Source of the DNA: Brasenia schreberi
Taxonomy: Eukaryota; Streptophyta; Magnoliopsida; Nymphaeales; Cabombaceae
Direction of reading: 5' to 3'
DNA: 64,000 bases
NCBI GenBank assembly: GCA_036023115.1
Contig: JAYKKT010000079.1
Span: 14,623,501 to 14,687,500 of the forward strand
The notes beneath the pieces were generated by a model, which was given only the letters and a program-made list of their open reading frames with translations, was not told the DNA's origin and did no database searches. The position numbers and the translations under genes are program-made. Shown here one piece after another: positions 33,301 to 49,400 of this stretch (the stretch's first letter is position 1; every line of letters begins with the position of its first letter).

Positions 33301-35986
33301 AGTTCTATTATTTTCTGCAGCACTTTTGCTACCATTATCTGAAATACTTTTTCCTTCAGAAGCCTGCATTCTTTTACCTTTCTCTATTGTGTTGTTTACC
33401 TTATCTTCCTTGACTCCAGGATCACTTCTGTCTGTAGTAGTTTGCCCAGCAGTAATGGACCAATCTTCCATCAGCATCTCAGTACTCAGAGTTCGATCTG
33501 TACATTCTGTGCTATCATAAGTTTTCACTTCTTCTGGGATGCATGAGGAAATTTCACTGTTATTCCCATGCACCTCCTGTACCGACGTTTTTGGTGCACC
33601 ATTTTTGCTGGCCTCTAATCTAGCCTCAGTATCCTTAGACCCAGAAGAAGTGGAAGATGATTTTGTCTGCAATGCCAATAGTATATCAGAAATAGTAGTG
33701 ACATTTTTTTTTGTCTGTGAACATCCAATTTTTTCTGAGATCTCGGATCTAGGTAATGCTTCTGACAATGGAACATGAGATGAACATTCATTTTCACAAA
33801 AAATTAACTTGTCTGAATCAATTGATTCACACCCCATAAGAACTGGATCGTCGTCAAACTTTATGTGCACCTCTTTCACAAGAGAGTTGGTTTCCGCCTT
33901 GGCATCTGGTAAGTTCCCCTGAATTCCTGTAGCCTCTTCTGCTGCATGCTATGTTCATAGCATTTCACAATTAGGTCATATGAAAGCATGTGAATCAGAA
34001 AGACAATATTAAAGAAGTATGCAAAGACAGAAAAGCTTGGTTGAGGCAACTGACAAGGAGTGATCAATCAGGGAATTGTTTCTCAAAAGGGAAATGTGAA
34101 ATCTTTTAGAAGAGTATGAGTAACAATTTGTAAAGACCAAATACAAATTCTAGCATTGCAAAAGAAAACTTGCTGAACAATGCATAAGAAACTTTGACGT
34201 TGTGAGCGTTGCATACACGTTGGTCATACTCATCAATTTCTCACCATTCATCTACAATTTTGTAAGAGTAAGATTATAGCAAATATTAAGTTGCCTGTAT
34301 AGGAGAAAAGGAAAAAAGTGGAAGGAAGGAACCTTGGTGTGAAAAGGAAATCAATAACTCGTATGAGGTGAAGAATGCCAAGACTCTTTGAGCATGTGTG
34401 AAAGATGCATCCAGTATTTTACTGTATGAAAAAGATAGGCTTTTGAGAAAAAGGACAAAGAATACTACAAACGCCACTCAGATTTCAACATTTCATTTCT
34501 AAATTTCCTCTTTCTGAATTCATTTATCTGCTTCAAGCCCAAGAAATGAAAACCTAGGTCAGCCATATTCTAATTTGAGGATTTTCAAAGAATTCCTAAT
34601 ACTTAAGTTTGAACAAAGCCAAAGCAGCAGCTACAACAGACTTGTTTTCTTGCATGGCAGTTCCAAAAAACTACAAGCGTCAAATCTAAAATCGAAATCC
34701 ATGTAAACAGGAAAACTTTCAAAACCACAATGGCAAGAATTGTCAGTAAGTGGCATTAAAGAGTCATGCTGTATCCGTAGTATGAAAATATCCAATCTGT
34801 GTAATGGTATAGTTTGAAACACATAGTAGACACTGTCATGCATGGATGAGAGAACTTGTTGCTACCCTGGTATCTTCACCACAGCTAACAATGATAGCCA
34901 CCATTCAGAAGGCTTGGTGTGCATGTGGATTAGAAGAAAAAGACAGCTTCGAATAGTTCATTGACAACATACAGGGACAATTGAGTCTAGATGAAAAATA
35001 TGCATTGGCACACTTTCTTAAGCTGAACGAATAAAAAGTTATTACTTGGTTAAGAATTTAGAAGCTAATTAATAGGGCAACAAGAAAGGAGATCTCAACC
35101 AAGTTGACCACACTTTAGCACATACAAAAAATTCCACAGGCCTATAATGATCCCATAATGATAGCGTGAGATCCTAATGCACTTTCCAAATAAATGCAGC
35201 TGTTCTCAAACTCATGAAGTGGATTGGTACCTCTTCTTCCAACTTTATAAGACCTCCAGAACCGTCAGATTTAAGAGACAATGAATCTGCATTCTCTTCT
35301 GAATAAGGTGGAGAATTAGTCACTACTGTTTGTGAGCAGTGAGAGAAGACATCATCATCATCATCAGTAAAAGATGCTACTTCTGCTTCCTCGGCATACT
35401 CTTCACTCATAAGAGCAGAAACTGACTCTTTACCATTATCTGAAGAAACTCGCCTTGACAATGAGCCTTTGGATGAAGAGCCACTACTCTCCCTTTCATA
35501 TGGTTGGATTTTCATGTATAGAACTGGTTGTGATGTGTTCCTGAAGTTTCTCTTACAGTTAATGGTAGCTGTAATATTTACAGGATCCTTGATGACTCCA
35601 TATTCAGCAAGGTCTACCACAACAGTTCCTAAGAGTTGCCCTTTCACAGTCTTGTCTCTGCGAGGCTCATACAAGTTCAGTTCCAAAGGATTCTTCTGAA
35701 AATTTTCCAATTCAACACCTTTCGTGGACAATTCATGGGACAAAGTCACTGAAAGCTTAAAGGACTCATCGAATTCAATTTTTCCATCAAAACCAGATCC
35801 ATTAGAAGCGCTAACCGTTTTAATACAGCCTGAGTGTCGCTCCCCATTTTCCCATTGCAGCAAAACAGAACGTAGTGCTTTTAAAGATTGGGAAGGTGGC
35901 CATGGTTTGATTTCTTGTATACGGATGAGATACTCAACCTGAATTGATGAACCTTTTTTTGCCTTTGATCTTATCCCAAGAACCAT
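27335..35986 (-). CDS. EEIG1/EHBP1-type N-terminal C2 domain protein (At3g01810-like)
   Basis: Eight coding exons in transcription order: 35986-35231, 33948-32567, 30957-30672, 30530-30321, 29652-29479, 29142-28948, 28865-28752, 27697-27335. They total 3480 nt, about 1159 aa, and all junctions are GT/AG and in phase. Residues about 5-155 are the NT-C2 domain ([44 protein letters not shown]), a fold thought to bind membrane or partner proteins. An acidic, Ser-rich low-complexity middle follows. A short coiled coil sits near 627-650 ([18 protein letters not shown]). The conserved C-terminal half contains [55 protein letters not shown] and [12 protein letters not shown], typical of a plant family of unknown biochemical role. 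The start is the first Met directly before the C2 domain. The acceptor of exon 2 (CATAG at 33949) is the only phase-compatible one seen and is the weakest junction. Confidence 0.88.
30958..32566 (-). other. Large intron 2 of the C2-domain gene
   Basis: The 1.6 kb intron lies between the coiled-coil exon and the exon starting [10 protein letters not shown]. It contains a short TG/GA microsatellite (about 31085-31118). Open stretches at 31388-31997 show no domain and are not supported as coding. Intron 1 (33949-35230, about 1.28 kb) is likewise without a recognised feature. Confidence 0.7.
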
Positions 35987-37800
35987 CCTTGAGAAATGCT
36001 TCTAGAATAAGGTGGAATGTAGTTTGGTGGTGCGGCTTCTTATACTTTAGCACTTCAACTCACTGCAGTGTACTTCATGTGCTAACCTTTCAAGAACGGA
36101 AGCTTTCTCGTAGCATTTCTCCTGAGTTTTAAGGATAAACATCTTCAGGAGAAGGCTGAGAAAAAAAAAATGAACATATGCCATTTGCAGAAACAAGTTG
36201 AAGATAAAACAATGAATGCCGATGGTGTTGCCAAGTAAAACCAATTTAAGAGTAGCAGCATCTGCAACGTTCTCATCACGATCTTACCTCCAGAAATGAA
36301 GCATATAGTGAAATCTTTTGAAATGAATTCTCAATCCCAGATCAATTGCTGACGAGCCTAATAATTTCAATTTGTCTTGCCTGATAATCTGAAGAAAGCA
36401 AAATCACTAATCATCAAACTCATAAAACATCAGTCATTTCAAACATCTGATCCTATGAAGCTAACTCATCAGTCTCGCATACATAAAATACATAGTACTT
36501 CACTAAAGTTGTACCATGAAAGCGCATTTCTAAAAATTGCAAGGGGCAAATTTTATATGCAAGGAATCAAGACGAACACTTCGGAGCACTTAGTAAAGTC
36601 ACAAACACATAGCAGAAGAAAAGAAAGGTTTCAATCAGCTCCTCTGGACCAAAACGAAAAGGAAATGTCCCAAAATTTGCACTTTTCTTGACGAAGAATA
36701 ATCAATTCAACCTACCAAAAATCCTGAGAACCAAATAAAAATCAACTGCAGAAACGTTTCCCTAATGAAGAAGCATTTTCAAAAATAATCAGAAGAAACA
36801 CGGTGTCCCCTGACACATGAAAAGCGCAGAAGTCACTGAACAATAATAATAATAGTAACATTTTTTATTATTATTATAAATGTTCTGATTATAAATGTTC
36901 ACGGTGTCCCCAACGTACAAGAAAATTGCTCATAGCAGCAAACTTCTGCAGAAAAGCTAAAACGATCGCAAAGGGAGAACAAATAGAAAACATTTCTTTA
37001 GATCTGTTCAGATACTTGACGCATTCTAAGTTCTAACAAATCCAAATTAAATGAGGACGAAGGATTTAAAAAGGGGAAACATAGAGAACCACAGTGAACT
37101 GCTTCCGTTCGTGGAAAAGCAGAAAAATTAACCAAAACTAATAAATCTTCTTCCGTGTATATGCGCGTGAGAGAGAGTAGATAATCTCTTTGCACTGGCT
37201 ACATTTTCCATTTCAGTTTTCATTCATCAAAACGGAAAAGAAAAATATCCTCTGATTTCACCTGTACACGGCTTCATTCTCGTTTTTCGAATTGCGATTT
37301 ATCCAAACACGCAAAACAGTAGAGCGTCACCATATTATTGAATCAAACCACTTTGGTTCAACATCGTCTCTTTTCGCAGGTGCACGGTCACATTTCTATC
37401 TCTCGTTTTTCGCTTCATTAAAGCACGGAAGAAAATGAGAAGAACGCGTACCTATTAATGAGTGAAACTACGGCGATCAGAAACAAGAAGTGCGTGTGTG
37501 TGTAAGAGGGAGAGACGTACGACAAAACGCAGATTGCAGAGAGCTCCATCAGATGCTGCCCTGACGGAAAGAAACGTTCACATTAATGCGAATGACCGCA
37601 CAATTCAATGCCGTCATCATCGTCAGCGCCGAAACTGGAACCAATTCTTCGATCGCAAAATCAGAAAAAGGAAGATCACGAAATGGAAAGAGAGGGAACT
37701 CTCTCTCTCTCTCCCCCTGCGTCTGCGTGCGCACCACAACAGTCTCCCGCAGTCAATTCTCTTTGCACGCCGTTCTTTTTCATCCCGTGAATAAAATATT
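35987..37800 (-). promoter_or_regulatory. Probable leader and promoter region of the C2-domain gene
   Basis: Upstream of the ATG the minus strand has 1.8 kb without domains. A region of more balanced composition with GA/CT-rich tracts at about 37500-37760 looks like a transcribed leader first exon, probably separated by an intron from the ATG. A TATA-like AATATTTTATTC (minus strand) lies near 37786-37800. Transcript data would be needed to fix this. Confidence 0.35.
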
Positions 37801-38149
37801 ATCGTTTTGTTTTTATTAGTTGATTATGAGAAAAAAAAAGGATGAGAAAGTTTCTCTCGTATCACATTCTTTATATGCCTTAAGATTCGTTCATTTCTTT
37901 TCTAATTGCGAAGATTAGGTGACCACATTACATCCATAAGTCAATTCCCTGAACTCCCATTCGTTCATTTTTGGGAGTACCTTTGGTAATTAAAATAGAG
38001 ACAAGTCGCGAACCGCTACGATTAACCTGACGGCAGGGACTTAATATTTGAACGCAACAGGGAGTCAGCCCAGAGACGACAAAAGGCTTTCATCGGAAAT
38101 GACTGTTTCACCCTTACATTAACCTTGGTATCAATGCCCCGACTTGTGT

Positions 38150-41342
<3,193 letters not shown>

Positions 41343-41617
41343 ATGCAAGACAGTAACATGCCAATTACGATGTGGAACCAGAATTGGCGATCGAAATCGC
41401 TATCGGATCATAACCGATGCACCTCATGAGAATGTGCCTACACCAACTTTAACAATGAGCATCAAAAGAAGCAAATCGAACTCCAATATTATATGTTGGT
41501 ACACAAAGTGTGGTAGCATATTTGATGCTGAAACATCGTTTTGTTTAGATCACATCATCAGGTAAGGGCCTTCTCTCTTTTAAACATGCGTAATCCTTTT
41601 CATTATTCTTTCTTCGG

Positions 41618-41922
41618 CTAGGGTTGAGCATTATTCGGATATCATATAACCGAAATGAACCAAAATAGAATTATAAATATAAATACATACATATATGCAT
41701 ATAGTGTACATATATATACACATGTATACACATATATACATATACATACTTATATATACATATATAGAATTCAGCCATAGAGGGTTAACCGAATAACAGA
41801 ATGGAACCGAATCAAATCAAAATAGTTTGGTTTGGTTAAATTTCGGTTCGGGTTTAGTTTTCAAATTTAAAACTATTTGATTTCGGTTATTGAACTGGAT
41901 TGATCGATGCACACCCCTACTT
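41618..41922. mobile_element. MITE-like insertion present only in unit A
   Basis: The left end TAGGGTTGAGCA and the right end TGCACACCCCTA are imperfect inverted repeats. The inside has GGTTCGG/CCGAAC-rich arms and an AT-rich centre. Unit B has uninterrupted sequence at the matching place (about 46740-46760), which supports insertion in A. Flanks CTTCGGC and CTTTTGGC could be a diverged 8 bp target-site duplication, but this is weak. Confidence 0.6.
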
Positions 41923-42125
41923 TTGGCCAAAGCTAGCCCAAATATAAGGTCCTTTTAGATCATGAAATTGTATGGAACTCTCACAACCAAGAAGGCTGGA
42001 ACTCCTTAAGCTGGAATATGGAGTTCCAGTAACATTGATTAGGAGTCACAATTTTGTGTTCTAAGTCGAGTTTTTGAAGTCATTTTGTGTTAATTTCTGC
42101 AATAGGTAACCAAAAGCACAATCTA

Positions 42126-42575
42126 AATTTTTTCGTGTTAATATGGTACCTCAGCATGGAATTCTGGTGTCATTTCCGTGTGGGTTGTAACATTCCCTGC
42201 AAATCTTGTTTTGGGTTGTATTCATGTATTGAACAGGTCCATATTTGGGTCGATACTAACACATACTTTTCAGGTAATTTTTTCGTGTTAATATGGTACC
42301 TCAGCATGGAATTCTGGTGTCATTTCCGTGTGGGTTGTAACATTCCCTGCAAATCTTGTTTTGGGTTGTATTCATGTATTGAACAGGTCCATATTTGGGT
42401 CGATACTAACACATACTTTTCAGGTAATTTTTTCGTGTTAATATGGTACCTCAGCATGGAATTCTGGTGTCATTTCCGTGTGGGTTGTAACATTCCCTGC
42501 AAATCTTGTTTTGGGTTGTATTCATGTATTGAACAGGTCCATATTTGGGTCGATACTACCACATACTTTTCAGGT
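42126..42575 (+). repeat. Three head-to-tail copies of a 150 bp unit
   Basis: Copies lie at 42126-42275, 42276-42425 and 42426-42575. The first two look identical and the third shows one change (ACTACC for ACTAAC). Because 150 is divisible by three, the copies keep one frame open, giving a 186-codon frame at 42087-42647 with a 50-residue repeat. Unit B has one diverged copy (about 46958-47116) whose frame differs. I see no promoter, family match or splice support, so I treat the open frame as a by-product of the repeat. Each copy ends TTTTCAGGTAA, which looks like an acceptor followed by a donor. Confidence 0.95.
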
Positions 42576-42659
42576 AGTACTAGTCTCGGCTTTGATCTGA
42601 TACTGCCAGCCCTAATTCAGATGACTCATACATTTTTTGGGAATTGAAAAACTTTTTTT

Positions 42660-42775
42660 TCTGTTACAAGAGGAGACCGAAGCCTAACACACACCCTCTT
42701 GGAGTTGAACTTCCCACTAGCAGCAACTGCGCTAGAGTGCCCTACCGTTGAGCTAACTCTCGGGGTTGGTAATTG
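42660..42775 (-). mobile_element. tRNA-derived SINE, minus strand (unit A copy)
   Basis: On the minus strand a box A-like TTAGCTCAACGGTAGGGC lies near 42738-42755 and a box B-like GGAAGTTCAACTCC at 42701-42714. The 3' side ends TTGTAACAG then an A-run. The matching copy in unit B is at about 47200-47325, so the insertion came before the 5 kb duplication. Confidence 0.65.
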
Positions 42776-43184
42776 AAAAACTTATCAAACCTAAACAATG
42801 GTAGAAACGAAAATGGCTTTTCAGTAATTTTGGATAATCATTCAAGATACCTACCAGCTGACAACTTGAATTGACTTTAAATGTGTAAATTGGATCAGAT
42901 CTGGATCATGTACCAAACTTCTTTTTCAAGTAAGCACTAGATCCTAAGTAACTGCATTTAATCAGATCCAGTTCATATACTTAAACCCCATTTCGAGAAA
43001 ACCAGAGGTACACCATCCCATAAAAAACATTGCAAATTCAAATTCTAAAAATGCATAACAAAATTTTCCCTTTCATATCCCCCTTCTAAAGTACATTCAA
43101 AAAAGGGAATTGAGAAAAAAATGTCTTCCATTGAGAGAGAGAGAGAGAGAATTTCTTTTGCTGTGAAGGATTTGAATTTGATTT

Positions 43185-43295
43185 ATCGAATCCAACCAAG
43201 CCTACTCCCACAATGAGTGTGTCGGCTACATGGTTCTTGGTGGCCATTGCGCTCCATCTTGGCTCTTCTAGTAGAATTTGGAGTTGAATTTAGAA
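43185..43295 (-). mobile_element. LINE 3'-end fragment (unit A copy)
   Basis: Carries AAGCCTACTCCCACAATGAG followed by GTGTCGGCTACATGG, a variant of the conserved 3' terminus of the RTE-type copies in this window. A matching fragment lies at about 47735-47850 in unit B. Only about 100 bp remain; it could also be the LINE-like tail of a SINE. Confidence 0.5.
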
Positions 43296-43398
43296 AAAAA
43301 AATTCTAGAGCTAAAACGGTATCCCTTCTGCAAGCAAGCTAGTCATGTATGCTTGTCTCACCTTTTCAATCCCAACTTAGAGAGAAACAAATGAGTAG

Positions 43399-43540
43399 AG
43401 TAAATTGCACGCAGAGCGTTAGCCCATCGGGCAAGGTTCTTAACTCCCACTCTGCAGGTGGTGAGTTCGATCCCTCGGGCATGCATGTGAGTGCGTATTC
43501 AGCTTTGGGCTCCCGCTGTAACAAAAAAGAGAAAACTTAG
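43399..43540 (+). mobile_element. tRNA-derived SINE, plus strand (unit A copy)
   Basis: Box A-like GCGTTAGCCCATCGGGCAAG near 43417 and box B-like GAGTTCGATCCCTCGGGC near 43464 are spaced as in tRNA-type promoters. The end reads CTGTAAC then an A-rich tail. The acceptor arm of a true tRNA is missing. The unit B partner is at about 47914-48045 and has more changes in box B. Confidence 0.7.
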
Positions 43541-43629
43541 TAGAGTAAATCAAGAGAGGAATTCTAATTTTCTTTAAGAGATAACCCTTGCATATGCAGT
43601 TCTAAGCTTCCATTAGGCTTTGGACAGTC

Positions 43630-44684
43630 AACATGAAACTTTGTTAGTTTATCAACCATAGATTCTGATATTATAAGTATTTTGCTAGAACCTTCATTTT
43701 CAATGATGTACTATAGAACTCAAATACATGAAAACTTAGCAAGGGTCTCTATGTCTTCTCTTGAATACAATGAATTAATTTCAGAAAGGTTTCTTACATT
43801 ATGTAAAAGTGTGTGGATAAAGAAGTTAGTTTTACTATATTGTTGTTCAAATATAGTGAATAAAAATTACAAAGGAGATCTCTACATTTTCAGCATGAAC
43901 GGATGCAATAGGTAAGAAAGTTAGTCCTGATAACAAGATCCCTATTGGTATTTAGAATATCAGAACATAAAACTTACAAGCTAATAAAGATGGCAGATAC
44001 TATTATTAGGAGAAAGACTTACATTCTATGTTTACAAAACACAAAGTGAATTAGAAGAAACATAAAGAATTGAGGATATAGGTTTTAAAACATGGTACTC
44101 ATGAAAGAAAAAGGCTTGAAATGGAGTTTGCAAATAAAGGATAGTGTAGTAGATATACAATGACATAATGACTCAACTATAATACTGCAATTAGTTTTAG
44201 GAGTAGAATTTTTTAATATAGTTTGTGTTTATGTATCTAAATAGAACTATAAGGTAATATAAAGAAGAAATTTTAGGAGTTAGATAAGATAACTCAGAAT
44301 TTCACAAAGAGAGGTGATTTGTTTGAGCGGTGGTCTAAATGGACATGTGGGTAAAGAGGCATTAAGGTATCAACATATTCATGAAAACTATAGTTTTAAG
44401 AATTTAAATGAGGAAGATAAAAGAAATTTAAATTTTACTTTAGCATATGATTTTTTTATACTCAATATAATTTTTAAAAAATAATATGAACATTAATTAT
44501 TTATAAAAGTGACTTGTCATAAACACAAATTGATAGATAGATAATGTTATAAGGATCACAAGACAATTCTAGGAGAAAACTGAGCTAGCCAATTTCAGCT
44601 TTTAGTTATGGATTTGCAACTAAGAAGGTGGACAAAGAAGGAAATACTATATAAAGCTACTCAGACTAAATGGTGGAACCTAAA

Positions 44685-44745
<61 letters not shown>

Positions 44746-45930
44746 TCTTTAAGATGTTTGAAATTATATAGGTATATCTTCTTATATGTAGAACAATATG
44801 ACTAAGTATATTAGAAAAATGACAAAGATGTGTTAAGTGCATCTAAGGGATGCAAACCGGCACAAAAGGAAGCTTGGTAGTAGAGTGAAGTAGCGCAAGA
44901 TAAAATTAAAATGAAGAAGACATGCTATTGCATTATATCAATAAATGAAACTTGAGAAGTGAAGTAAAAGTCAAAATTTAGAAGGATTTACATAAAAGCT
45001 CAACCTAAAAGAAGGAAAAAGAATATTTTTAGAATAGCTAAGGTTAGAGATAAGAAAAATAATGATTTTATTTTTGGTAGATTCATTAAGAATGAGGATG
45101 AGAATATTTTAGTGACAAATAGTGATATCAAAAATTGATGAAAAGTTTATTTTTATAAGCTTTTCAACAAAAATATAAGTATTATTAACTTAGGAGAGCC
45201 AACCAGATCAGAAGAGTATGTAAATTGTAATTTCTGTTGAGATTGTCAAAGGAATGAAATTAAAAAAGCTCTTAGAATTATAAAGGTTGGTAAATGTCAC
45301 TTAGCTTATAAGATTATTTAGTAAAATATAAAGAAACCAAAAGATGGTTAAGGAATAAAAGAAACTTGTAAGTATATTCATATATAAGAACAAAGAATAA
45401 ATTTAGAATTGTGTGAATTATTGGGTACCAAGTTGATGAGTCATAATATGTAATTATGGGAAAGAAGATACTATTAAAGTTGGAAGATAAATATTATAAA
45501 ATAGCAACAAAACCCGTTATATTTAATGTTTTTGAGTATTGCACTTAGTCATCAACATGCACAAAAGATGTCTGTGACAGAAACAAAGATGTTAAGATGA
45601 ATATGCCATCATATAAAGAAAGATCTATACATAATGAGGTTATTAGAAAGAAAATTAAGAGTAGCATCAATAAATGATAAAAGGAGATTGTTTAGGATGG
45701 TTTGAATACATAGAAAGATGACCAAAGAAAGCTTAAGTAAAAATGTATAAAAAAACTAGGTGGTGAAAATATTAAAGAAAGAAATATGAAGACATACAAA
45801 ATTGTTGGAAGGAAACAATCAAGAATGGTGTAACTAATGTTGAGTTAACTGTTAGCACAACACATGATCGAGTTCTATGAAGATAAAGAATCCATGTAAC
45901 TAACCCCATCTAATATGTTAAAAGGCTTAG
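43630..45930 (+). mobile_element. Decayed RTE-type LINE, plus strand (unit A copy)
   Basis: Runs in the opposite orientation to the other LINEs. The 5' region matches the LINE leader and endonuclease region (from about 43980, AAGATGGCAGATACTATTAT onwards). Near 45560-45660 it matches the C-terminal coding region. It ends near 45930 with the AAGGCTTAGTTGTTGTATT-type terminus. It is riddled with stops and deletions, and AT-rich drift has removed all long frames. An (AT)n tract at 44689-44740 has grown inside it. Confidence 0.75.
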
Positions 45931-46268
45931 TTGTTGTATTCTAAAGATGATGTGATTGACGGGTGAATCTTTTCTCAATCAACTGCATAATAATTAGAAT
46001 CTTATTTGTCTTTTCACTACGAATTTGCTATTACCGACCAATTTAAACATTTTCTTGACCCACAAATTTGGAACTTAGCCTTGTCCAACAAAAGACCCGA
46101 AGTTATATACTGGAGGCACTAATTGGTCGTATATCTCTATCCAGTTGAGGTGTGCTTAACGTTAGCTCATGATTTCTATAGAATCAATATCATGGGCAAA
46201 TGGCAATCATGTGTATAGCTTTTTTAAATTTTTTCAGTGCCCTTCTGAATTTGCAAAATGATGGTTAT

Positions 46269-46483
<215 letters not shown>

Positions 46484-46495
46484 AAAAGGGTACTG

Positions 46496-49400
46496 AAAAA
46501 AGTCTTGTAGCATATTTGATGCTGAAACAGCGTGTTCTCTTGAGATGTCATCATAGGCCTTCTCTCTTTTAAACATGATGATTGGGCAATGAAACGATTA
46601 TTCTCAACCAGTCTCTTGAATGCCAGAAATTAACCTTTCACTTGAATAGTTTAACAATTAGGTGCTGAAAGATAACATACTATGATATTGCATGGGATGG
46701 AAGAGATACTCTTGCCTAATCCTTTTCATTGTTCTTTCTTTTGGAGGGATACCCAAAGGTAAATCAAATATAGGGAGGGTTCTTTTGGGTCATGAAATTG
46801 TGTGGAACTCTCAAAACCAAGAAGCATGGAACTGCTTAAGCTGGAATATGGAGTTCCAGTAACACAGATCCGGACTCACAATTTTGTGCTCTAAGTCGAG
46901 TTTTTGACATCATTTCGTGTTCATATCTGCAATAGGTAACCAAAATCATGATCTGAAACTTTTAGTGTTAATATGTACCTCAGCATGGAATTCTGGGGTC
47001 GTGTCCATGTGGGCAGTACATTCCCTGCAAATCTTGTTTCGGGTTGTGTTCGTGTAATAAACAGGTCAACCCCAGCAAATCATATTTGGGTCGATACTAA
47101 CACATACTTTCCAGGTAGTGCTAGTCTCGGCTTTGATCTGATACTACCAGCCCTAATTCAGATGACTCGTACATTTTTTGGGAATTGAAAAACCTTTTTT
47201 TGTTGTTACAAGAGGAGGCCCAAGCCTATTACACACACCCCACATGCACCCGCTGGGAGTGGAACTTCCCACTAACAGCAACTGCGCTAGAGTGCCCCAC
47301 CGTTGAGCTAACGCTCGGGGTTGGTAATTGAAAAACTTATCAAACCCAAACAATGGTAGAATTGGGAATGATTTTTTCATACTTTTAAATAATCATTCAA
47401 GATACCTACCAGCTGACAACTTGAATTGACTTTAAATGTGTAAATTAGATCAGATCTAGATTATGTACCAAACTTCTTTTCCAAGTAAGCACTAGATCCT
47501 AAGTAACTGCATTTAATCAGATCCAGTTCATATACTTAAACCCCATTTGGAGAAAACCAGAAGTACACCATCCCATCAAAAACATTGCAAATTCGAATTC
47601 TAAAAACGCATAACAAAATTTTTCTTTTTAATATCACTCTTCTAAATTCTATTCAAAAATGGAAATTGAGAAAAAAAATGTCTGCCATTGAGAGAGAGAG
47701 AGAGAGACTTTGCTATGAAGGATTTGAAGTTGATTTGTCAAATCCAACCAAGCCTGTTCCCACAATGAGTGTATCAGCTACATGGCTCTTGGTAGCCATT
47801 GTACTCCATCTAGGCTCTTCTAGTAGAATTTGGAGTTGAATTCAGCAAGAAATTTTCTAATGCAAGCGAGAAATTTGGATTATCCCAACTTAGAGAGAAA
47901 CAAGTTAGTAGAGTAAATTGCACGCATAGCGATAGCCCATCTGGCAGGGCTCTCTAACTCCCACTACACAAGTGGTGAGATCAATTCCCAAGGTATGAAT
48001 GTGTGAGGCTTTGGGCTTTCGTTGTAAAAAAAGAGAGAAAAATGAGTAGAGTAAATCAAGAGAGGGAATTTTTATTTTCTTTAAGGATTCTAAAGATGAT
48101 GTGAACTTCACAAAGATCATCCTTATATAGTTTGTCCCAAGCCTATATAAAAAGGAGGATTATGTTATATTTTTGATAACCGATGTAAAGTTTTATCTGA
48201 TTTATTTATTATAATCAGTTCTCAACATTATGAGTGTTTTGTTGGGGTGTTTTCTCTAAAACGACGCATTGTAAAGTTTGAATGAAGTGAAAAATAAGCA
48301 AAAACTTCTATATCTTTGTCTGGATGTAGTGAATATATTTCAAAGAGGTTTTCTCCATCATGAACAACTGCGGGTAAAAGAATTAGTCTCACTACCTGTC
48401 CAAATGTAATGAACAAATTGAAGAGAGGGTTTCTGTATTTCAACATAAACACGTGTAGAGAGTAAGAAAACTAGTCTTAAATAATAAGATTCATATTTGT
48501 ACTTAGAATATCAAATCATTGCCTATAAGTTATTAGAGGTAGCAGATATTATGATTAGGAGAAAAATTCACATTCCATGTTTGCAAGGATTGAAAAAAAA
48601 AAAAATAGATTGAGAATAAAGGTTTTAAATTATGATACCAAAGAAAGGAAAAGTTCGAAATGGAATTGGTATTATTCAAAATAAAGATTCAAAGAATAAT
48701 ATAATAAATATATAACAACATAATGATCAAATTATGATGGTAAAATTAGTATTAGAAGTAGAAGCTTTGAATATATTTTGTGCTTATATATCCAAGTACT
48801 AAGGATAGCATAAAGAAGGTATTAGATAGTTTTAAAGAAGATTTAAATGGGCATGTGGGTAACGAGATATTAAATTATCAAGGTATTCATAGAAACTATG
48901 GTTTTGGGGATTTAGATGTGAAAGATTAAAAATTTAAATTTTGCTATGATATGAACTCTTATAACCACTATAATTTTTAGAAAACAATATGAACATTTAA
49001 TTACTTATAAGAGTGATTTGTCACAAAGATAAATTATGTTATAAGGATTGCAAGATAATTCTAGAATAAAGCTTAATTACTCAATGGCGATTTTTAGTTA
49101 TAAATTTATAGGTAATAAGGTAGACAAAGAAGTAAAAAGTACATAGACCTACTCGTACTAAATGATGAAAAATGAAAAGGAAGACAGTTAAACAAAATAC
49201 TTGGAATTATGTATGTATGCCTTCTTATATGTGGAATAATATTGTTAAGTATATTAAAAATATCATAAAAGATGTGTTTGGTAAATGCAAAGGAGGCGTA
49301 CTGGAACAAAACGAAGTAGGATGGTGAGCGAAGTGTAAGATAAATTTAAAACTAAGAAGGCATGTTATAAATTGCCAATAAGATTCACAAAACTTTGAAA

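Noticed and set aside
32455..33879. Separate 474-aa gene
   Set aside because: The frame opens with GTG rather than ATG. Its ends carry splice signals in phase with the neighbouring exons, so it is exon 2 of the C2-domain gene; the last 36 codons are read into intron 2.
42126..42575. CRISPR-like array
   Set aside because: The units are head-to-tail without unique spacers, and the host is a plant.
42087..42647. 186-codon frame as a protein gene
   Set aside because: It is open because a 150 bp unit divisible by three is repeated; it lies inside transposon-rich duplicated DNA and has no family match. Kept as a repeat and a finding.
42701..42765. tRNA gene
   Set aside because: Box A and box B are present, but no acceptor stem or proper anticodon arm can be drawn. 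A tRNA-derived SINE explains it, and the same holds near 15521, 43399 and 47914.
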